Assembly: GCA_030562195.1 (NCBI GenBank)
Contig: JAUJPP010000007.1
Span: 15,063,769 to 15,127,768 of the forward strand
Reading direction: 5' to 3'
Origin: Nipponacmea schrenckii
Taxonomy: Eukaryota > Mollusca > Gastropoda > Lottiidae
DNA: 64,000 nucleotides
Positions within the stretch are counted from its first letter, which is position 1; each line of letters opens with the position of its first letter. Below the pieces are notes generated by a model. It saw only the letters and a program-made list of their open reading frames with translations. It had not been told where the DNA came from and searched no databases. Of this stretch, positions 45,301-57,300 are shown one piece after another. Made by a program: the position numbers and the translations under genes.

Positions 45301-48300
45301 TAGATCAAGGAACAGAATTTTATAATAAGTAGTATATGAGCTTACAGATATCCGGTAGCTCGAAGCGGAGCGGAGGGGTGCCGGATATCTGTAAGCTCAT
45401 ATACTACTTAAGAGCACATCGCTCTTTACAAAAAAAGGACAGATGAAGTCAAAAGAGCACATCCCTCTTTACAGAAGAAGGGCAGATGAAGTCATAAGAG
45501 CACATCCCTCTTTACAGAAGAAGGGCAGATGAAGTCATAAGAGCCAACGCTCTTTACGGAAAAAGGACAGATGAAGTCGAAAGAGCACATAGCTCTTTAC
45601 AGAAGAAGGACAGATGAAGTCAAAAGAGCACATCCCTCTTTACAGAAGAAGGGCAGATGAAGTCATAAGAGCCAACGCTCTTTACGGAAAAAGGACAGAT
45701 GAAGTCAAAAGAGCACAAGCTCTTTACGGAAGAAGGACAGATGAAGTCAAAAGAGCACATAGCTCTTTACAGAAGAAGGACAGATGAAGTCATAAGAGCA
45801 CATCGCTCTTTTTAAGAAGAAAGAAGACAGTTACAGAAGAAGAACGAAGAATCAAGATACAGAAGAAGAACGATGAATAAAGATATAGAAGAAACCATAG
45901 GAGCAGGTCGCTCCTTACTCAACGTCCGCGATATGGTTTTGATTACCGAAGCAGACACCATACCCACCAGTCAGTCAGTCAGACATAAACTAAACATAGT
46001 GCTGTCAGTGTTGTATTAATGACATTATAGATACAATGACATTATAGATTTAGCAAGAGCAGATTTGTTTTAAGTCAGCCCCTGGCAGTTGTTTCGCAAG
46101 TGGTATTGTTGTCTCAACGATTTTCAAATAAAGAAAGCCTTACCTTTTTACGTAATTTTTTCAATGGTATTTCTTCATCTTTTGTATTTAATACCTCTTC
46201 AATCACCTTTTCCCAACTGAATTTTATTTTACGTTTTTTGATGATTTTTTCTTCTTCCGATTCTTCACTTTCATCTTTAAAGAAAAGGAGTGATTATTAC
46301 ATTTCTCATCATTACTATTTCAAGATGCTGTGCTTTTCATAATAAAAATTTTGTTCAGCACTGTGCTTGACCCTTGTCATTTTGCCCCTATGATACCTTT
46401 CGCCCAGTCTTCTATCAGCCGCTTTTAGTAAAGGATAGCCTTCCAAAGCAAGGTGTCATATGCCCACCAGCAGCTTTGATTGAAAGTAAAAATCATTGTT
46501 TGTTGTCCATTCATATTTGGTTCATGTCTATTCTATAGAGAATTTTAAGAAGACAAAATAAATATCAAAAGAATCCATAAATAATTGTTGTCTGAACAGT
46601 GAGCAGAGTTGCACTATGAAAAAGCGAACATAAGTCGAACGCAAGATTTCGGTGAAAAATTATCAGATCATTATGAAAATAAGTAGGAATCATCTACATA
46701 TTAACATAAACCTACAAAATCAAGATCAAAAGAATCCATTGAGAACTGTTCCAGTTGCTAGCACAGTTGACCCTACAGCTAATGGAAAAAAATCAGACAC
46801 CATTAAAACGGAGAAAACTTGTTGGATCAACATGAAAATCAATAGGGATCATCTTCATAATGATACTGACCCACAAAATAAAAACAAAAGAATCCATAAA
46901 GAATTGTAGCCTGTAGAGTGGGCACAAGTTGCACCCTATGGGTAATGGGGCGAAAAACACTAAGTCAGACACAATATTTCGGTGAAAAATTATCCAATCA
47001 TCACAAAAATCGATAGAATCATCTTCATGATGATACTGTTCTACAAAATAAAGAAGAAAAGAATCCATAAAGAATTGTAGCCTGCAGAGTGACTAAGTCA
47101 CACACAATATTTCAGTGAAAAATTATCAGATCATCTCGAAAACGAAAGGGATCACCTTCAAAATGTCAGTGGCCCCAAAAAAAATCAAAAGAATTGTAGA
47201 CTGCAGCCTGAACAAAAATGTGAAAGGACCGAGCGTCATTTTCATATCTTAATCCTGTCAAAGCATAATAGTTATTTACATTAATTATCTTTATCATTAG
47301 TTTTGTTTCACTCTCATCTTTATCATTAGTTTTTGCTCTGTTCTCATCTTTATTATTAGTTTTTGCTTTGCTCTCATCTTTATTATTAGTTGTTGCTCTG
47401 CTCTCATCTTTATTATTAGTTTTTTTTAACTTATCTTTATCATGTGTTTAACTTATCTCTGGAAATGAACACTTATCAATATTACATTATATCTTACAAG
47501 GATTACCAAAATAGCTAAGATATGGTGCAGGGTCTGATGTCTGCTCTGGGATTATTTACATAGTCTAAGCCAATACATGGAGTATGAATCTGATACTAAT
47601 TGTTTAACTGTTGTTAGTATTGTATATAAATATGCTTGAAAAATATTCTTGTATTTTATTTCCTCATTTCACCTGATGATGGCAATGTAGATTGTTGAAA
47701 AGTTGTGTTATAAATTTAAGGAGTAATTACCATAAAATTGTGTTCTGTTATTTAATAATTTTATCAGTATAAAGAGTGATTTTTTAGAACTACATGTCAC
47801 TTTTATTTAGGTCAGGTTATCAACTTTGGTAAAACTAATTTTTGTACGATTTAAGTACCTGGGAATTACACTTACTATAAATTTGTTTTTTTTGTCTTGA
47901 CTAGACTTTTACTTCCCTAGAGAAGGATGCTAATGTCCTGAAAAAAGAAAGGGCGAAATCTGATCGTGATTCATTTTGGTATTCACACAAACAGGATGGG
48001 TTTATGGAGATGTGCATCAAAAATATATGTGCGTTTAAGATAATAGTGAAGTGAAATTGAAAAAAAGTGACAAATCTTCAAATCATTTGGGAGTGCAGAC
48101 TTACGAATTATAAATTTTGTGATATTCGAATTTCAATGGGGTGAAGATTCCATTGCCGGACAACTGACGGAAGAAAAGATCAACTGAAAAGGAACCATAA
48201 TATTAAGGTATTGAGGGGTAAGCCTGTCAATCATTTTTTAAAGGAGGGTCAGTTAAGTTATTATGTAGACGTCAAGATTTTGTAACTGTTGCAAGCAAAG

Positions 48301-51300
48301 TTTGATTTTTTTAATTTCTGTTACAGTTCCTGATAATTTTGCTGATATGACCATTCAAAGGGACGAATCAGAGACCGTCTATGTGGGTTATATAGATTGT
48401 TTGCTGTATTGGATAACTTACTATTGAGGCTATAACGTGTGTAAATTTCAGCTTTCTATTTCAAATGGTTCGACTGTGACAAAGCTTCAAAGTTGAAATT
48501 TTTGAAAACAGTTTTACTCAAATAGAATTGGCACTGTGGTTACTTAATAGTTTGTTTTGGGGAAGACAATATGAGAGGTGATAAAATCCGGACAGTTGAC
48601 AAAAGCAAGATCTAACAATATCTAGGAATTGTGTTCAATTTCAGCCCATATAGATTCAAAAGGACACATAGTGAAATACCTCCACCACTGCCCTCTGTTA
48701 TTCAGTAACTATGAATGAATATTATATATAATATTTGGCATGTGCAGTTTTTGCTGGGCCTTCAGGAAAAGGAATGCATTCAGTGCACTCCAACAAAACC
48801 CTGCATGCCCTGTTAGTTTTTATATCAACCTTCTATTTCAGGTCCTGATTTCAGCCACCATGTGAAAAACATGAACCTTAAAAAATGACCTCACCAAATA
48901 CCCAAATAAAAAGGTCAGCCCCAGTTACTGATGATTCATATACAATGTATGATCCGTATATTGCTGAAAGAACCTTTAATACCAATGTTGATATTGTTCT
49001 TGGTTTAAATTACGACCAGTTTTTACCAAATCCACCATCGTTTTATAGAAGAGTGTATAAACCACAAGATTTGTTATTAAGTGAAATCTCTTTAAGACAA
49101 TTGAACAATACAGGTACTTAGAACGGTATCAGACAAAAATACAACAGTACAATTTACTCTATTCAAAACATATTCAAATTATTGTGCTGTAGAATCTATC
49201 ATATAAGGTGATAAAAGTGAAATGTGGTTATTGGATGTGTTGTCTGTAAATTCCTCTAGTATCAAATCAAGCTTACTAACTAATTAATCAGTATTTGTGA
49301 AATCTATGTATTTTGATAAACTGTATGTGGACAGGCTAATTAAGCTGTAAATTTATTTTTTTTGGTCTTTACTTAGACTTTTACTTCCATAAAGGAGGAT
49401 GCTTATGTCCTGAAAACAGGGAGGGCGAAATCTGATCGTGACTTGTCTAGAGCCTAAGAAGTTCGAGTAATACAGAAGAAATCTTCATTTTGGTATTCAC
49501 ACAAACAGGATGAGTTTATTGAGATGTGCATCAAAAATATATGTGCGTTTAAGATAATGGTGAAGTGAAATTGAAGAAAAGTGACAAATCTTCAATTCAT
49601 TTGTGAGTTCAGACTTACGAATTATAAATTTTGTGATATTCAAATTTCGATGGGGTGAAGATTCCATTGCCGGACAACTGACATAAAAAGACAAGGAGAA
49701 TCTATTTAACTCTTGAATCACTATTTTAGACTCCATCTTTAATCAAAAGTGATATTGTGAGTTAAAACTGATTTAAATCAATTCATAATGTTGTTGAAAT
49801 ATCATATTAAAATAAATTTTTTCCTGTTGAAGAGATAATTTTATGGAATACCAAAGTACATGAGAGGAATATGGGGAACTATGCAGGCCGTGCATAATTA
49901 AGAATGACTACTATTACTTGGGAACACTTTGGGTAATAAAAAAGAGATTTAGTAATCAGGCTAATTATGAGTTAATTAGGGACTGATCATTTTTCCTTTC
50001 AAATGATATAAATATAAGACAAAGTATAGAATATGTACAAAAATTTATGAAAATAAGAGAAGCCATCTTTGATGGGGTTGACTGAAAAATGTTATACAAT
50101 TATTTATTTATTACCTGTTCAAGAAAGCTTGCAAGGCAAGGTAATATATGCCTTGAATTTGAATAAAAACTTCAGAGTACAGTAACAGTATCCAAATGAA
50201 AAATTCAACCTTCAGTCATACACTTTTTTTCTGGGGTGATAAATGTACAATATTACTAAGTTTAATTAAAATAGGTTAAGAATTGTAGCTTCTAACAAAG
50301 CCATAACTCATTTCATATTTTCTAGTACATGTATCTTTGATTTTCAATAAGTTTCATCCTTAGGTGATAATAAATACTCTTGTCAAGTCTCATCAAAATC
50401 CATAAAGAATTGTGACTTCTAGGATGTTTAAAAATTTAACTGTTTTCAAGAATAAGGGCAATAACTCATACTAAATATTTTTTTCGATTTTGCTGATTTT
50501 CAATAGGATAAATCCTTTGGTGATTATGAACACTCATACAAAGTTAGATTAGCCTTCTAGAGTGTTTAAAGCAATTGTGGACAAATAGACAATCAGACAG
50601 CCCGACATTGGTGACAGCAATATACGCTCAAAATTTCATGTGGGCATATAAAAATACGGACTGCTGAAAGTCATATTTCGCTCAACAGATCGTTTTAAGG
50701 AGGGAATTGACAATTTTCAAATGTTAATATACTGAAGGTAGACTTTGTACGAATAAAAGTTGTACACTTACGTATGGGCGTATAAAAATCAGTTTCCAAA
50801 TAAAATTCAGCAACTGATATTACATTCTATAGATATCAAAACTACACTTAAAAATATCACACACAACAGAAGACACAGAATTTTCAAATATTCACAAGAA
50901 CAAGGTACGTCCTTATATCTTGTGACAGTGATAATTTATCAGTTATATTAAAACCTGAACTAACACCCATAAATATATCATTGGATAGATAACAAGAAAT
51001 GAAATCAAATGAATGGAGTTTTACGTCCTACTTTTCTGCACCTTATGGGCTAATGAAGACGGGCAACACCATGCAGTGTGCTATGAGGGAAATTTTGCCA
51101 GGACAGCAGCATTAGCCCACTCTTTTTTTATTTCTAACTTTTGAGGGATCTTTAACGTGCACAGCCTGTAACACACGGGGCCTCGATTCATTGTCCCATC
51201 CGAATGGCTTGACGCTTTTTCCATGTCAGTCCCTCTGACCTGCATCACTGACAAGGGGAAACAAGGTTGAAAATTCGAAGGTTAATCTCGACTTTCGCCA

Positions 51301-54300
51301 GGATTGAACCCTGGACCTTCAGGTTAGCAAGCAAGCGTCTAACTCACTGAACTACCACGGCTCCAATAAATTAAATCAGGTTACAAAATCAGCAAAGACA
51401 AAGGGAAAAGGATGTTTTGGACAAAACTGAACAAAATTAAAACAAAAATAAAACGGTTGCCTAGCAAGATACGCCCACTTTAAAGTATATTTTCTGTTTC
51501 AACACAGGCAGAAACTCTAACATTATTTAGGTCTAATCCAATCAGATGAAACTTAGTCTCTATTGCATTTACTTAGCTAATTTTCATGTCTTTGGAGTTA
51601 GTCAAGGGCAATTACTGAAATATAGTTGATCGAAAATTCTTCAATATTGAACCTGTTCAAGATCCCATAATGATCACAGCAAGTTTCATTCAAATCTGAT
51701 GAAAACTGTAGTCTCTATCGCGTTCTATTATATCATCTATCTTCACTTCATGAATTTATTCCAATGAGATAAAACACCAATTATAGATTATATATAGAGA
51801 TACATCATTGAAACTCAAAACATAATTCAATCCAAACTATTGAAATTTATTTAAACCTAAAGTAATATGAATATTGAATGCAAAGTGTAACTTGAGCCAA
51901 GAGGTCTAATCTTGTTGAACAGAGTGATACAAAAGATACCCAAATTGCAAACTATTGCTAATAAATGTAATAATAAAACTAGAATTGCTGACAATTATGA
52001 ACGTATTTAGACAATCTTAGAATATTATGGAGCTCAAATTTGCAATTGCCAACACCTTGGCAATATATTGAATTTTGAAAAAAAATCAACCTTGGATATT
52101 TCGAAAAAAAATCCTACATAGAAATGTTTAGAAATACATTTTGACATATTTTTACTTAGTCAGGGGCATTAACTCAAAAAAACATTCAATGAAAAATCGT
52201 CAAATTACAAACGATCAATAAAAATGTTGACACCGAATTTCACACAAAGCAGATGAAATCTGTAGTCTTTATAGCATTCACAAGCCAATTTCGACCTTTG
52301 CAATAAGGGCAATAACTCAGAAAAATATATCGAAAAATAATGACGAAGGTCTGATCAATATAAACGATCACACCAAATTTAATTCGAATCTGATGAAAAC
52401 TGTAGTCTGCGTGCACAAGCATATTTCGACACAATTTGACTAAAGCTTATCTATAGTTCTGTGAACTAGGACTGTTATGTGCTTGAATCAGATTTCTAAC
52501 TATGCCTTTATTTTAGTTGTCCAAATTAAACTTCAAGATATTAATTCTTAGAAACACTAGCATAGTTCTAGTAAAGATAGGAAAAATTTCCAATGGTTTT
52601 ATAACTTTCACAGCTTTAAATAGAGGTATGATTGAAATTTATATGTTAGTACACAATCAGATTAATTTTGTAATGTAAATCAAAAGTTTATCATCATTGT
52701 TGTACAAAATATTTTGTTTCATTTTGCAAAAATTAATAGTTCAATATTTTGTATTTAACCATCCATGTCACATATTGAATAGAGAAAATCAAGTACATTC
52801 TGAATATGAAATCCATTTTGATAAATAAAAGTGAGTTAGAAAATCTATTATGAATTATTGTCATATATTGTTAAAAGAAATTCTAATGGACATGGAAAAT
52901 GTGTTAGAGACTGTGATACAGACGTCCAAATTTGTCAAAAATGTAAATTTCGAGATGCCTATAAAACCAGAAGTTAAAATTTGCCAACTAATATTAGAAT
53001 ACTTATGAACAGCTGAGGTCTGGGATATTCTACATTGAAAATTCCAAGGTCATTGAAAAATTTTAACAGGCATAAAAAAAAATTATAACTCCAAAAATTA
53101 AAATTCTGTTATCTTCCAACCGTTGATTCCAATTTTTTATAATACATGAATAGATAATCTGTATTGTATTTGTCTACATTTGTGAATTGTATCGAAAGCA
53201 GGCTTACTCTAGGTGATTTTAAGAAACCAAAAACTCACAGACAAACCAGAAGTAAAAAATATTTTAACAATGCTTTTCAATTGATTTGACAATTGATTGG
53301 TTCTTGATATGTTGTGCAACTCTTGCTCACTCTACAGGCTACAATTCTTTATGGATTCTTTTGATTTTGATTTTGTGGGTCAGTGTCATTATGAAGATGA
53401 TCCCTATTGATTTTCTCCATGATCTGATATTTTTTCATCAAAATATTGTCATTTGACAAATCATTTTCAATTACTGCATAATTTATGTCCCATGTTTGAT
53501 TGACACGGTCTCCAAAGCTTTAAATCTTGGTGGGGGGGTGTATCCATGACATTTTGTTTCCAATGCATTTTTTATTTATTTGTGCACATACCACACATCA
53601 ATTTTCATTCTTGGTGGTTCATTCCCCATTGTGGTTAGGATAGTTGGTGATTATTGCTTGGCAGGATAAATGGAGTGATGGATGAAGGAGGGTGATAATC
53701 TTGTTTATGTATCAAAGAAACAGTTGAATAACTGTTTTATAAAAAACAGGAATAAACGTGAACTTACCAATTCTTTTTCTTTTACTTTCAACTTCTTCAT
53801 TTTCTTCTTCTATTTCACTATCATCATTTTTCTTCTTTCTTTTTTTCTTCATTTTCTTACTTGTATCATCTTCTACAGCTTCAGTGTTTTTATTTCTGTC
53901 TTTCTTTTCCTTTCTATCATTTAACATTTTCCTTTGTTCTTTCTTATCACGTTTACTGAGTTTTTTAATGAATTTCATCGGTCTCTCTGCTATCATTTTG
54001 TGCTGGTTCAAACTTTTCTGTTGTTGTTTCATGTTGACCATTTGTGCTGCCATTTTCTGAAGCTCCATTCTGAAAAGAGTTTCAAACTAATACACTTAGA
54101 CTTGTTTAACTCTTTTTCACAATGTTGAGCTACATGTATAACAAAATGTGTGTAATACCTTGACTTCATTAAGCTTGCTTCTTATATCACAAAATTAAAT
54201 AAACTATTTGATTGGACTACAAATACAGCCTTATGTAGCCTTGTTGTAATTACGTAACGTCTACACTGGTCAATAAAAGTTATTGTCCAGTAGGGAAGGG

Positions 54301-57300
54301 ATGATGTTAAGAAATCTAATGTCTTCTGGATGTATTTACAGATAAATAATGTAGTCACAATATGTAGATATCAATGAACACTCTGGTTAATATAACTGTA
54401 TATAAATTAATCTAGTTAGAAAAATACAATACATGTTCTACGTATCAAGGCTAAAACAAGACTGAGGAAAATACATTCAACCCTCACATATCATGCTAAC
54501 ATCATCCCCCCCCCCCTCCTCAACCATATTTGGTAATATATATCTCAGATTCCCAGGTATATCAGCTCTTTCCCAATGACAACTAAAAATACCTAGCCTA
54601 TGATAAATATGATTTTGACCATCGGTACTACTGTTTCTAAGAATACCTTGAATACATGTAAAGTATATGAAGGTAATCTAAAACTACCAGTAAACAAGAA
54701 TATCCAGTGAAACCCCTCTAAACCGGGAGGCTGTCGTACCTGTGATAAATGAAGGGGTTGCCAGTTTACCTGTAGCAGTGGTAATACATAATATTCAATT
54801 AATTGGATTTGTAATTAGAATAGTCATCTTTCTTGCCGTCAAAGGATTAACTTCAATTAATTTGAATGCAGATGCTGGTTTAGAGAGACCAATTCACTAT
54901 AGATTTGGGATATCCTTTGCGACTTTATTTCGATACTGGATTGCGGTTTAGAGGGGGTGCCAGTTTACTGGGGTTTATCTCCTATGTTTTACATAGTGAT
55001 TCGGCCGAGATTTTTCATATATGCCGCTTTACAGGGGATGCCGGTTTATAGAGGGAGCTGTATGGAGGGGTTTCACTGTACCATTATCTTATCAACACTG
55101 ATAAAATAACAAAACAAGAGTGATATTATTAGCTATGTACGTGTACAGTCTCTTGTGTACTTTTAAAACATTTCATATAATTCTTATATCAATTTATCAT
55201 CTTTGTGTTTGTAAACTTACAGAAGAATTGGTGGAAGCTGATATTATGCTCCAAATTTCACTGATACACTTGTTGTCTCGTACACCAAAACTTGATCTCA
55301 TGAAATTCTACAATTATAAAACATATTGCTAAATTTTACAATGACAAATATATAAAAATACTACAATAACACCATCCATAATTTCAACATTCACAAAAGA
55401 CTAATTTGCTGCAGTAGATATGCCTGCTGCCATAAATAAGATAACAGAATCCTTATATTTTATTTGATAAATCCCAAAAAATTAGCAATTTTCCATAAAA
55501 ATGCATTGAAAAACGGTTAATAAATTGATAAGCGTTTTTCAATATTTACTATAGTTTTCCAGATTTTAAGAGATTCTATTACTTTATGACACCAGGTAAG
55601 TTCCCTGATAAATATATACTCATATTGACCATTTTTTAGAAATTCAATTATAAATCCATTCTAAGATCCAGTATCACTGTAAAGAAGAGAAATGTAAATG
55701 TTAAATCAGCTACCATGTAATAATTATACTTGCCTCAAATTTCTTCTGTTTTCTGGGGATATTTGGATGTTCTATTAATCTAGTCAAGAGTTCTTTCATT
55801 TTAAAATCATTCTTGTGTTTCTCTACAGCATCAGCTATGGACTGAAAATAATTTTTTTCTATGGTTTAACTGAACAATACAAACTATTCAAAGAGGTAAG
55901 GAATGCTCATTGGTTAAAGGGATACGTTTTCCAACCATTTGATCAATCATAGTATGATATACGTCACACTAGTTATCATATTAAATTTCATACAGGCTAA
56001 AATTTCAGTGCTATTAAAACTATTACTGATTGGCTTATCTAAGTATGTCCTCTAATGAATCAACCTTTCATCAAAATTAAATTGAAAATAATATTTTTTA
56101 AAGCATTTAAATAAAGGTATTTAAGCTGACAACTATTACCCTAATAGAGAGATAAAAAGGCATATGATATTGGTACAAACAAGAATCAAATATCAATAAT
56201 TGATATCTGATGATGAGCTATTTATGATGATAATAATAATAAGCAGAAGATATATGATATTATATATCAATATTGATAACTACCTTTATTTGATATGCCT
56301 TTATATTTATCTCATATGCATGTGCTTATTTTTGCAGTCAAGTACTTGATCATAGAAAAATTAATCTGTCTACCTGATACACATTTAACTTTTGTACATC
56401 AAAATATTTGTGTATTTTTTTTTCATGTCATACACTGTATTGTCCCCGTGGGCTGAATGTTGGACAGGGCCCTGACCTAATTCTTAGACATGTGAAATAT
56501 TATTATCGACACCATACCTTTTGCCACAATTCTTGTTTAACTTCTCCTTTATTAGGTTTGGCTACATAATTACTGCCAGAATATTTCTCCTCTTCACTTA
56601 TACATGTCATATGTTTCTTATAATCATCTCCCCTGAAATTATATTCTTGGGTTTAACTTTCATAAGAAATATTACTACAGAGCTTGCAAAAGTTGAAGCA
56701 GCGTCAGAGTAGGTCCATCAAACTAAATAGGGTTCTCTTTTATAATAGGTGTTAGATGGTGATGAGAGCATAGTCTCATAAAAGCACTGAGTTTCCAGAA
56801 AATATCTCAACAAGACAAAAATCAGGAAAATACTTCCAAGGGCAGTAATTCTGTTTCAGGTCAGAGTAGGTCCATCAAAATAAATAGGGTTCTTTTATAA
56901 TAGGTGTTAGATGGTGATGAGAGCCCTGAGTTTCCAGAAAATATCTCAATGAGACAAAAAATCCCAATACTTGCAAGGGCAGTAACTCCGTTTCAGGTCA
57001 GAGCTGGTCCATCAAACTAAATAAGGTTCTCTTTTACAATATTGTAATAAAGCCGGTGATTTTCAAGAAAATATCTCAAGACAAAAATTCCAATACTTGC
57101 AAGGGCTATAACTCTGTTATAGCACAGACAGAGTAGGCCTATTTTCTTCTTTATGATAGACATAAAAATCAATGGAAGTTTTCCAAAAATATCTCATAAT
57201 CTCTAGCCTGCATCATGTTTACAAAAATTACTTTACATGTGGGCATAGCATATAAAAATGATTTTCTAATCCTTATGAAAATTATCAGTCAAATTTCTCT

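Larger units (their letters stand above)
44532..45408. mobile_element. 877-bp Polinton-like deletion derivative with hairpin ends and 6-bp target duplication
   Basis: Bounded by TAAGAG at 44526-44531 and 45409-45414, a perfect 6-bp duplication. Each terminus (44532-44615 and 45328-45408) is itself a palindrome: 26-bp arms starting AGTAGTATATGAGCTTACAG enclose a GC-rich loop (CCGCTTCGCTCCGCTCC). The two ends are inverted copies of each other. Between them are a phospholipase A2-like frame and an integrase frame that overlap. Polintons and adintoviruses make 6-bp duplications with this integrase type, so I infer an internally deleted relative. The surrounding minisatellite resumes exactly after the duplication. 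Confidence 0.8.
44318..45830. repeat. 43-bp minisatellite, interrupted by 877-bp insert
   Basis: Units GGACAGATGAAGTCATAAGA, GCACATCGCTCTTTACAGAA, GAA recur before 44531 and after 45409. Each holds the inverted pair AAGAG..CTCTT. The array begins shortly after the LINE reading frame ends and may be its 3' UTR or tail expanded in tandem. Confidence 0.92.

Noticed and set aside
53682..54128. Plus-strand hydrophobic frames over LYAR exon 5
   Set aside because: They are the antisense shadow of a lysine-rich coding exon (AAG/AAA read backwards as CTT/TTT).
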